The position numbers and the translations under genes are program-made. From assembly GCF_014395225.1 (NCBI RefSeq), contig NZ_CP060723.1:1240001-1304000 (forward strand): a stretch of DNA of 64,000 nt, read 5' to 3'. Below, piece after piece: positions 1-7,230 of this stretch (position 1 is its first letter; each line of letters begins with the position of its first letter). This stretch comes from Pedobacter roseus. GTDB lineage: Bacteria; Bacteroidota; Bacteroidia; Sphingobacteriales; Sphingobacteriaceae. Below the pieces are notes generated by a model. The model was not told where the DNA came from, made no database searches, and saw nothing but the letters and a program-made list of their open reading frames with translations.

Positions 1-306
1 AAAAAAGGCGATAAGTTTTATGGAAAATTGGCCTGGATAAAAGAGCCGAACATCAACGGAAAACCTAAATTAGACGTTAAAAACCCTGATGAAAAGCTAC
101 AAAAACGTGCTTTATTAAATCTGGAAATACTGAAAGATTTTAAATATGATGATGGAAAATGGACCGATGGAACAATTTACGATCCAAAAAGTGGTAAAAC
201 CTATAGTTGCAACATGACCTTAAAAAGTGCTGATGTATTAAATATCCGTGGTTATGTAGGGATTTCACTTTTGGGAAGATCGGAAACTTTTAGAAGGGTT
301 AAATAA
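1..306 (+). CDS. DUF2147 family protein, 5'-truncated by window edge
   Basis: The reading frame is open from the first base of the window, so the true start lies upstream; the first TTG at 28 is only an internal codon. The visible part matches the C-terminal half of DUF2147: a WIKEP.-.NGKPK stretch, then LLNLEILKDF, a YDPKSGKTYSC motif and the RGY.GISLLGRSETFRRVK end. DUF2147 proteins are small secreted beta-rich proteins of unknown biochemical role, usually about 140 residues with a signal peptide; that part is missing here. It lies 6 bp before the next gene in the same direction, so the two may be co-transcribed. Family assignment is firm, function unknown. Confidence 0.85.
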   Translation, partial: KKGDKFYGKLAWIKEPNINGKPKLDVKNPDEKLQKRALLNLEILKDFKYDDGKWTDGTIYDPKSGKTYSCNMTLKSADVLNIRGYVGISLLGRSETFRRVK

Positions 307-312
307 CAACAG

Positions 313-1332
313 ATGAAGAAAATATTATGGTGCCTTTTAGTGGCACCTTTTTTTTGTGCCGCGCAGTCGTATACTATCAAACCTTTAAATGAAAATGCTA
401 AAACCAGTTTGCGTGGCTTAAGCGTGGTATCCAATCAGGTTACCTGGGTAAGCGGCAGTAACGGTTCAATCGGTAAAACAATTGATGGCGGCAAAACCTG
501 GACATGGGTAAAACCTAAGGGTTATGAGAAAATCGATTTCAGGGATATCGAAGCTTTTGACGATAAACAGGCTGTTATTGTGGGGATCGCATCGCCCGCT
601 TATATCTTAAAAACTACAGATGCAGGCGAAACCTGGACAGAAAACTATAAAAATGTAGACTCGGCCATATTTTTAGATGGTGTGAGTTTTTGGGATAAAA
701 ACAGAGGCATCATTTTCGGCGATCCGATCAATGATCAATTACAATTGCTTAAAACCACCGATGCAGGAAAAACCTGGCAGGATATCTCTTCAAATTTAAA
801 AACAAGTTTAGTCAAGGGCGAAGCCAGTTTTGCGGCCAGTGGTACCACCATAAAAACATTATCAGGTGGAAAAACCTGGATTGCCACCGGTGGAACAGTT
901 TCTAACATCTATTTCTCGCCTGATTATGGCCAAACCTGGCAGGTATTTAAATGTCCGATTTTACAGGGCGAAAATAGCACAGGTCCTTTCTCTATCGATT
1001 TTTTGAATGAGAAAACAGGTGTAACTGTTGGCGGAAACTATTTAAAAGATAAAGAAAATGCGAATAACATTCTTTTAACAAACGATGGTGGTAAAACCTG
1101 GCAAAAACCAAATACACCTGTTTTGGGCTTTCGTTCGGGTGTGGCTTACCTCGGTGCCAAAACATTAGTTGCTACAGGAACATCGGGTACAGATATCTCA
1201 ACAGATGGGGGCCAAAACTGGAAACACATTTCTGATAAAAGCTTTAATGCTGTTCAGAAAGCAAAAAAAGGTAAGATAGTTATGTTGGCAGGAGATAAGG
1301 GAGCTATTTATCAATTAGATGCTGCTAACTAA
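313..1332 (+). CDS. Secreted YCF48/BNR-repeat beta-propeller protein
   Basis: 339 residues. An N-terminal signal peptide (MKKILWCLLV... ending near CAAQS) sends it across the inner membrane. At least six Asp-box-like turns of form D.GKTW recur at about 45-60 residue spacing (TIDGGKTW, TTDAGETW, TTDAGKTW, SPDYGQTW, TNDGGKTW, STDGGQNW), giving a beta-propeller of the YCF48/photosystem-II-assembly-like or sialidase-like superfamily. In Bacteroidetes these are commonly annotated as oxidoreductases or YCF48-related proteins without biochemical proof. No sialidase FRIP motif is present, so I do not call it a sialidase. It follows the DUF2147 gene by 6 bp. Confidence 0.8.
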   Translation: MKKILWCLLVAPFFCAAQSYTIKPLNENAKTSLRGLSVVSNQVTWVSGSNGSIGKTIDGGKTWTWVKPKGYEKIDFRDIEAFDDKQAVIVGIASPAYILKTTDAGETWTENYKNVDSAIFLDGVSFWDKNRGIIFGDPINDQLQLLKTTDAGKTWQDISSNLKTSLVKGEASFAASGTTIKTLSGGKTWIATGGTVSNIYFSPDYGQTWQVFKCPILQGENSTGPFSIDFLNEKTGVTVGGNYLKDKENANNILLTNDGGKTWQKPNTPVLGFRSGVAYLGAKTLVATGTSGTDISTDGGQNWKHISDKSFNAVQKAKKGKIVMLAGDKGAIYQLDAAN

Positions 1333-1472
1333 TATTTGGTGTTAAATACGTAACAATTTTAACAATTGTCATTCTAACAATAAAACAATCATATAAATAA
1401 ATAGCAGAAATGATAAAATTTTGTTTCTTTGTTATGAAAACTAAAACTTTAATTTAAAAATAGACACGCTCA

Positions 1473-2288
1473 ATGGATTTTCTGCACACAATTTTAGGTG
1501 ATGATATACAGGCCGGATTATTAATTATTTTAAACCTGATTGTAATCGAGAGTTTGCTCTCAGTTGATAATGCTGCGGTTTTGGCTACCATGGTTATGGA
1601 TTTGCCAAAGAACCAACGCGATAAAGCATTAAAATATGGTATTATAGGTGCTTACGTTTTCAGGGGTATCTGTTTGTTCCTGGCTGCATGGCTGGTAAAA
1701 ATCTGGTGGTTAAAACCGCTGGGTGGTTTATACCTGCTGTACCTGGCATTCGATTATTTTAGAAAAAAGAACAGTAAAAACAACGATGAAGAAGAGGAAG
1801 TAGATAAAAGCAAAAGCTGGATTTATAAATCAACAGTAGGTTTAATCGGTACTTTTTGGGCAACTGTTGCGCTGGTAGAGGTGATGGATTTAGCCTTCTC
1901 TATTGATAACGTTTTTGCTGCGGTGGCCTTTACCGATCACATCTGGTTAATCTACATCGGTGTTTTTATCGGTATTTTGGCCATGCGTTTTGTGGCACAG
2001 GCTTTTGTGAAATTAATGGAGAAATTTACCTTTTTAGAAACGGTAGCTTTCATCGTAATCGGTGTTTTAGGGATTAAACTCACCTCATCGTTATTTACAC
2101 ATTTCTATCCGGAGTCGCCCATTTCTCATGCCATTGAAGGCGAAAAAACAGATCTTTTCGTATCTATTTTTACCGTGGCCATTTTTATTATACCAGTAAT
2201 AACCTCTTTATTGTTCAACTATCCAAAAAAACACAAAAGCGACATTATCATTTCGGATGAGGCCGAAGATGTATTGGATAAATCTTAA
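1473..2288 (+). CDS. terC: TerC family integral membrane protein
   Basis: 271 residues, mostly hydrophobic, about seven membrane segments. It carries the two repeated acidic intramembrane motifs of the TerC family, VIESLLSVDNAAVLA near residue 25 and VEVMDLAFSIDNVFAA near residue 140, which form the presumed metal-ion site. A charged cytosolic loop (KKNSKNNDEEEEVDKSK) sits between the halves. TerC proteins are linked to tellurite resistance and, in other bacteria, to metal export and metalation of secreted enzymes. It opens a same-strand run of Ter-associated genes (HAD, PRTase, two TerD, TelA), which supports a membrane role in that stress cassette. A 105-bp gap precedes the next gene, so a separate promoter there is possible. 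Confidence 0.93.
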   Translation: MDFLHTILGDDIQAGLLIILNLIVIESLLSVDNAAVLATMVMDLPKNQRDKALKYGIIGAYVFRGICLFLAAWLVKIWWLKPLGGLYLLYLAFDYFRKKNSKNNDEEEEVDKSKSWIYKSTVGLIGTFWATVALVEVMDLAFSIDNVFAAVAFTDHIWLIYIGVFIGILAMRFVAQAFVKLMEKFTFLETVAFIVIGVLGIKLTSSLFTHFYPESPISHAIEGEKTDLFVSIFTVAIFIIPVITSLLFNYPKKHKSDIIISDEAEDVLDKS

Positions 2289-2393
2289 TTGTAAGGCTTA
2301 TCTGTGATAAATCTTACAATCAAATCTTCCTGATATTACAATCAAATTTTGTAATATTAGGATTTAATAAAATAGATTAGGAAACAGGGTGCA

Positions 2394-3097
2394 ATGGCTT
2401 TTTACAAACATTACTCATTCGATCTTTGGTTAACGCTGATTAAATCTAATCCAACGTATAAACAAGAGCGGGTACAGTATTTTTACCGCAATTTTAACGG
2501 CAAACATAAATCTGTTGAAGAAATAGCGGTTATTTTCCGTCAGGTTGATTTAATGGTAAATGCCATTAATGAGAAGGCTGGGAAAAACGTTGATGCAGAC
2601 GAAATGTATTTAATGATCATCAGTATGATCAATGATTACGATTTTAACTTTCGTGATGTAGACCTGCAGGTGCTGGATCACGATATGGAGCAAATTGTAT
2701 TTGCACACATGCCAAAACTCTACTGTGATGATTGTTTAAATGTGCTGGCTAAAATTAAAGAATCGGGCAAAAGTTCCACCAATATCTTAAGCAACACCGG
2801 GTTTATTAAAGGCAAAACCTTAACAAAGGTCATCAATCATTTGGGCATCGCTCAGTATATCGATTTTCAGCTTTATTCTGACGAAGTGCGCATGTCAAAA
2901 CCCAGTACCGGATTTTTTCAGTTGATGCTTAATACTATCGACAGAACAAAACATCCTGAATTACAGTTAAAAGAGATCATACATATTGGCGATAACCCGC
3001 ATGCCGATGTCCGCGGGCAGAAGCTATGGGCATCAAAAGTATGCTGATCAATTCCAATAATCTATCTATCTCAAACCTACTCTATGATACCGTATAG
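2394..3097 (+). CDS. Ter-associated HAD family hydrolase, frame broken near the 3' end
   Basis: The uninterrupted frame ends at 3047 after an atypical tail (RGQKLWASKVC). Reading one base out of phase from 3020 gives a convincing HAD ending, EAMGIKSMLINSNN...LLYDTV with stop at 3095-3097, as if one G were missing from the GGG at 3015-3017. HAD motifs are visible: motif I FDLWLTL (nucleophile Asp10), motif II ILSNTG, motif III MSKPSTG, motif IV IGDNPHAD. The usual second Asp of motif I (D.D) is Trp12, so the chemistry may differ from a normal phosphatase. The restored end overlaps the PRTase start at 3084, as in tightly coupled operons. HADs of this kind occur beside TerD/PRTase genes. The break is either a sequence error or a recent mutation. 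Confidence 0.8.
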
Positions 3098-3920
3098 TTA
3101 TTCACTCCATAAAATCGACAATACAACCGACTTCGGTTTTAGTGCTGATGATTACAGCCGTTTTAAGTTCGGCGATGACCTGGTTGCCCGGTCATTTGGT
3201 AAAGACCTCGCCGATGGCTTTATCCGTTATTATCTTGTTGATAATCTGATTACCGATCAGATCGTGGTGATTTCGAGCCCTTACAGCTTCATACCCACAG
3301 CAACTTTTGCGATGAAAAATTATTTCGTAAGTCAGCTTAACCGCTGGCTGGTCGAAAATGGTGGTTTAGCTGTGCAGGAAACAAAAGTACACCGAACCAT
3401 TACCTATAAGGAAGATTATGGCGAATTAAGTGCAGAAGAAAGGCTTTCGCTGATCGGGAATGATTCTTTTCATATCGATAAGGATTTTCTGACCGGGAAA
3501 ACGCTTTTATTTCTGGATGATATTAAAATTACCGGAAGCCATGAGCGGATGATCTTAAAAATGGCAAAAGAATATGGCCTGAAAAACGAAATGCACATGC
3601 TTTATTTTGCCGAACTGGTAAATAAAAACATTCATCCAAATGTAGAAAACCTGCTGAACTATCACCAGATTAAGTCTATTTTTGATCTGGAAGAAATTAT
3701 CGATAGTGGAAATTTTTGTTTCAACACCCGTATCGTAAAATATATTCTAAATACTACTTCGAGCAGTTTTACTATATTTTTAGAACGAAGAACTACCGAT
3801 TTTATCAACCAGCTTTACGACCTTTCGCTTGGCAATAATTACCATACCATAGAGGCGTATTCCGAAAATTTACATCTCATTAAAGATTATATCAAAAACA
3901 ACAATTATAAATTAATTTAA
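3084..3920 (+). CDS. Ter-associated phosphoribosyltransferase-like protein
   Basis: 278 residues. Around residues 139-153 is a PRPP-binding loop of type I phosphoribosyltransferases, TLLFLDDIKITGSHE, with the acidic pair and the TG loop. The rest is poorly conserved against nucleotide-salvage PRTases, as expected for the PRTases encoded with TerD/TelA genes. Comparative work on Ter systems has proposed that HAD plus PRTase (often with ATP-grasp) make a nucleoside-like metabolite; that role is inference here. The ATG at 3084 lies inside the restored HAD end, and TerD starts 1 bp after its stop, so the three genes are translationally close. No signal peptide or membrane segment; cytosolic. Confidence 0.8.
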   Translation: MIPYSYSLHKIDNTTDFGFSADDYSRFKFGDDLVARSFGKDLADGFIRYYLVDNLITDQIVVISSPYSFIPTATFAMKNYFVSQLNRWLVENGGLAVQETKVHRTITYKEDYGELSAEERLSLIGNDSFHIDKDFLTGKTLLFLDDIKITGSHERMILKMAKEYGLKNEMHMLYFAELVNKNIHPNVENLLNYHQIKSIFDLEEIIDSGNFCFNTRIVKYILNTTSSSFTIFLERRTTDFINQLYDLSLGNNYHTIEAYSENLHLIKDYIKNNNYKLI

Positions 3921-3921
3921 T

Positions 3922-4476
3922 ATGGCTATTAATTTGCAAAAGGGGCAAAGAGAAAATATCAATGCTCCTAAATTTACAATAGGTTTAGGTTGGGATACCA
4001 ACAGCTCTTCTACCGGTTCTGCATTCGATTTAGATGCTTCAATTTTTATATTAAACGATCAGAAAAAATTAGTTTCTGACGAAAATTTTGTTTTCTACAA
4101 TAACCTCATTTCTCCAGATGGCGCTGTAGAACATACAGGCGATAACTTAACCGGCGATGGTGACGGCGATGATGAACAGGTTAAAATCGATCTGACCAAA
4201 ATTGATGCTAAAGTAAGCGAAATCTGTATAGTGGTTACCATTCATGATGCAGAGAACAGAAGACAGAATTTTGGCCAGGTGAGAAACTCTTTCATCCGTA
4301 TTTTTGATACCACAACCAATGAAGTGGTTTTAAAGTATGAACTGGAAGAAGATTTCTCAATTGAAACAGCTGTAGAATTCGGCAGAATTTACAAACGCGA
4401 AGATAAATGGAAATTTGAGGCTGTTGGCGTAGGTATGAAAGGTGGTTTACAAGATTATTTAAACAAATATCAATAA
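3922..4476 (+). CDS. terD: TerD family stress protein (copy 1)
   Basis: 184 residues, the normal TerD length. It starts MAINLQKGQRENIN, and carries the acidic Ca2+-binding signatures FDLDASIF near residue 32 and the HTGDNLTGDGDGDDE loop near residue 70, followed by the VVTIHDA and FGQVRNSFIRI strands of the C2-like TerD fold. TerD proteins bind calcium and are linked to tellurite, phage and other envelope stress; they are cytosolic or membrane-peripheral. It is 1 bp from the PRTase gene and 4 bp from a second TerD gene with the same opening sequence, so the two are neighbouring paralogues. Confidence 0.95.
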   Translation: MAINLQKGQRENINAPKFTIGLGWDTNSSSTGSAFDLDASIFILNDQKKLVSDENFVFYNNLISPDGAVEHTGDNLTGDGDGDDEQVKIDLTKIDAKVSEICIVVTIHDAENRRQNFGQVRNSFIRIFDTTTNEVVLKYELEEDFSIETAVEFGRIYKREDKWKFEAVGVGMKGGLQDYLNKYQ

Positions 4477-4480
4477 TATT

Positions 4481-5095
4481 ATGGCAATCAATCTTCAAAA
4501 AGGACAGCGTATCAGTCTTGAAAAAAGCAATGGTAGCAAACTTCAGAATGTTTGCGTAGGTATTAACTGGGGTGCTATCGAAAAGAAAGGTCTTTTCGGT
4601 TTCGGATCTTCAAAAGAAGCAGTAGATTTAGATGGAAGCTGTGCCTTGTATAACGAAAACAAACAGCTTTTAGAAGTTGTTTATTTTGGTAACCTAAAAT
4701 CTAAAAACGGATCGGTAAAACACAGCGGTGACGATTTAACCGGCGATATGGGCGGTGATGATGGCCTGGACAATGAAGTGATTACGCTTGATTTTGCCCA
4801 GCTTGATGCTAACGTAAGTTATGCGGCTTTTGTGTTGAACAGCTTTAGAGGTCACGATTTTGGAACCATTCCTTTTGCATCTATCCGCATTTACGAAGGT
4901 ACAACCAAACGTGTAAACGAAGTTTTCGCCAAATACGATATTGCCAACGGTTCTAATTTTGCAGGTCATGTATCAATGGTAATGGGTGTTTTCTACAAGA
5001 AAAACGGCGAATGGAAATTTAATGCCATTGGTGAGCCAACCAAAGACAGGAAACTGGAAGATACTGTTAAAACTGTAAACCAAAATTATTTATAA
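4481..5095 (+). CDS. terD: TerD family stress protein (copy 2)
   Basis: 204 residues. It shares the MAINLQKGQR opening with the upstream TerD but has diverged. It has an insertion rich in Gly/Ser (KKGLFGFGSSKEAV) before the DLDGSCALY motif, and the second acidic loop reads HSGDDLTGDMGGDDGLDNE. This longer type resembles the TerZ/TerE-like arm of TerD paralogues. Both calcium-binding acidic clusters are kept, so both copies are probably active. It lies 4 bp after copy 1 and 27 bp before the TelA-like gene. The two paralogues may form distinct subunits of one complex; that is inference. Confidence 0.93.
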   Translation: MAINLQKGQRISLEKSNGSKLQNVCVGINWGAIEKKGLFGFGSSKEAVDLDGSCALYNENKQLLEVVYFGNLKSKNGSVKHSGDDLTGDMGGDDGLDNEVITLDFAQLDANVSYAAFVLNSFRGHDFGTIPFASIRIYEGTTKRVNEVFAKYDIANGSNFAGHVSMVMGVFYKKNGEWKFNAIGEPTKDRKLEDTVKTVNQNYL

Positions 5096-5122
5096 GCTGC
5101 AAAGCCGATCATATAATCAACT

Positions 5123-6220
5123 ATGGAAACCAACCCAAATCTTCCCCAGGTTCTTACACCGGTTAAACTGGATAAAGACGGGAATGTTGACCTCGAAAAA
5201 ATAACTTCCGAGGAAACCACTAAATACCATGAAATTGGAAAATCGCTTGAACCATCAGATGTAAATTCGATCCTGAATTACGGAAGCGACGCCCAAAATT
5301 CAATGGAGAAATACAGTAACGAGTTTTTATCGTCTGTACGTACCTATAACAGTGGCGAAGTTGGCGGTTTAATTAACGAACTGCTCACCGAACTAAATTA
5401 TATCGATGTTTCTGAGCTTGAACAGAGCGGTTTTAAGAGTTTTATCTCTAAAATTCCGTTTTTAAAGAGTTTAGTGGTTGATGTGAAGAAACTTTTTCAG
5501 AAATACGACGTGGTGGTGAATAATATCGATAAAATCACCAACAAAATTAAAGCCGGAAGGTTAAATTCAATTAAAGATAACAGCTCGCTGCAAACCATGT
5601 TCGATAGCAATGTTGGTTATATCCACCAGATGGAAGAACTGATTATTGCAGGCCAACTGAAATACAACGACCTGAATATCAAGCTTGCAGAAATGGAAGG
5701 AAGGCCTGCCGATTACCAGGATTATGAAATTGCCGATTTAAGGGATTTTATCAGTCGTTTGGATAAAAGACTGGCAGACATGAAGATTGTGCGTTTTATT
5801 ATGTTACAATCTTTAGCTCAGATCCGTGTGGTGCAGAACAACAATACTTCTATTGCAGAAAAAGCCCAGTCAATTGTTTCTACCACCATTCCGGTATGGA
5901 AAAACCAATTGACCATTGCTGTTGCTTTACAAAGGCAAAAAGCCAATGTAGAGATGCAGAAGAAAATTTCGGATACCACGAATACCATTTTGCAGAAAAA
6001 TGCAGAAATGCTAAAGCAAAACAGTATCGATGTGGCCAAAGAAAATGAAAAAACTGTGGTATCTTTGGAAACCCTAAAATTGACCACATCATCATTGATT
6101 GAAACACTTAACGAAGTGAAACAGATCCATGAAGCAGGTGCACAAAGCAGACGTGTGTTGGATGGCGAACTTAAAACTTTGGAAGCAGAGTTGAAAAAGA
6201 ACGTTACGAGGGTGAATTAA
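5123..6220 (+). CDS. TelA-like toxic anion resistance protein
   Basis: 365 residues, rich in long amphipathic helices and lacking Cys and membrane segments, as in the TelA/KlaA family. The typical core is visible: SFISKIPFLKSLVVDVKKLFQKYDVVVNNIDKI... near residues 110-145, then an LQTMFDSNVGYIHQMEELI helix and an IRVVQNNNTSIAEKAQSIVSTTIPVWKNQ segment near residues 235-263, which is the most conserved family region. TelA proteins accompany TerD and TerC in Ter operons; the biochemical activity is not established. The gene follows TerD copy 2 by 27 bp and precedes an unknown gene by 7 bp, so it is mid-operon. Confidence 0.92.
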   Translation: METNPNLPQVLTPVKLDKDGNVDLEKITSEETTKYHEIGKSLEPSDVNSILNYGSDAQNSMEKYSNEFLSSVRTYNSGEVGGLINELLTELNYIDVSELEQSGFKSFISKIPFLKSLVVDVKKLFQKYDVVVNNIDKITNKIKAGRLNSIKDNSSLQTMFDSNVGYIHQMEELIIAGQLKYNDLNIKLAEMEGRPADYQDYEIADLRDFISRLDKRLADMKIVRFIMLQSLAQIRVVQNNNTSIAEKAQSIVSTTIPVWKNQLTIAVALQRQKANVEMQKKISDTTNTILQKNAEMLKQNSIDVAKENEKTVVSLETLKLTTSSLIETLNEVKQIHEAGAQSRRVLDGELKTLEAELKKNVTRVN

Positions 6221-6227
6221 TTAAAAC

Positions 6228-7190
6228 ATGGATGAATACCGTTTAAATATTATCAAAAAATCAAGCGCAGAGATCAACCGTTTACAGTTGCTCTCTGTGT
6301 TTTTTGATGATGAAGTGATTTATAAAATTTACTTACGGAGCCAGGTTATTCATCAGCTTTTTGCCAATAATGAAGAACTGGAGATAGAAAAACTCGATCT
6401 TTTTCACCTTCAGTTTACCGATAGTGTAATCGAACTGCTCAAAAAAATTAAAAAGAGCAATGAGAAAAATGTGTCGCTCATTTACGATGAGATCGACCTC
6501 AATGAAGAACTGATAGACCGTATGGCTGGAACGCTGGTTGATCAGAAAAGTTTCCAGCAGGATAAACAAAAGCAATCGCTTAAAGTGAACCTGTCGCTGC
6601 GGAAACTGTTCAGTGTACTTTCTGAGCTGAGTACTGAATTTCCTTTTTCCAAAAACATCAACGTTTTCAGTTCTAAATACGCCAACGATTTTTATTTCGA
6701 TCTTACCACTGGTCAATTTGCCCAACTGATTAATTTTCAGGATAGGCAGGTGTATACTAATGTATATGCCACGATCGAAAAGAAATTGATGGGGAAACTG
6801 TGTAAATATGATTTCCGTACCGAATTTTATATTGGTTTAAAATCAGGCGAACAGGTAATAGAAGTGTATAAATTTTTGGAGACAGACAGTTATTACCTCT
6901 TTTTCCCGAGCAGAAACCTGTTTTTGTTCTGCGATTTAACCATTTTGAAAGATCTGGATACCTCTACCAATCTTTCCGAAAAGGGTAAGATTATGCAGGA
7001 ACTTCAATACAAAAACGATAAATTGAAAAGCAGTGCAGCGGTATTAAAAACTGCTATTCCACATGAGGTGATTAATTTGCTGGAAGATAGTTATCATAAA
7101 ATATCAGATATTAATTTCCTGAACCACCTCAATAACTTCGATGTTCAGTCGAATATTCTAAAAACCATGTTAAATACGGACTTGTTTTAG
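6228..7190 (+). CDS. Uncharacterised protein, last gene of the Ter cassette
   Basis: 320 residues; I do not recognise a domain. There is no signal peptide or membrane segment. The N-terminal 130 residues are helical and charged (IEKLDLFHLQFTDSVIELLKKIKKSNEKNV...). A middle part rich in aromatics and beta-prone segments follows (YANDFYFDLTTGQ, YDFRTEFYIGLKSGEQVIEVYKF, SYYLFFPSRNLFLF), then a helical end (LEDSYHKISDINFLNHLNNFD). It starts 7 bp after TelA and ends the run of Ter genes before a repeat array, so it is probably co-expressed with TelA. A partner or adaptor of TelA/TerD is a guess from position only. Confidence 0.75.
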   Translation: MDEYRLNIIKKSSAEINRLQLLSVFFDDEVIYKIYLRSQVIHQLFANNEELEIEKLDLFHLQFTDSVIELLKKIKKSNEKNVSLIYDEIDLNEELIDRMAGTLVDQKSFQQDKQKQSLKVNLSLRKLFSVLSELSTEFPFSKNINVFSSKYANDFYFDLTTGQFAQLINFQDRQVYTNVYATIEKKLMGKLCKYDFRTEFYIGLKSGEQVIEVYKFLETDSYYLFFPSRNLFLFCDLTILKDLDTSTNLSEKGKIMQELQYKNDKLKSSAAVLKTAIPHEVINLLEDSYHKISDINFLNHLNNFDVQSNILKTMLNTDLF

Positions 7191-7230
7191 GTTGATTTTT
7201 TACCGTCCTGGCAAGTCTTTATAGAGCAAT

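Noticed and set aside
313..1332. BNR protein as a sialidase
   Set aside because: Asp-boxes alone are not enough; no FRIP motif or catalytic residues are present.
1473..7190. Ter cassette as a plasmid or phage module
   Set aside because: No integrase, phage or plasmid genes are near, and base composition is like that of the neighbours.
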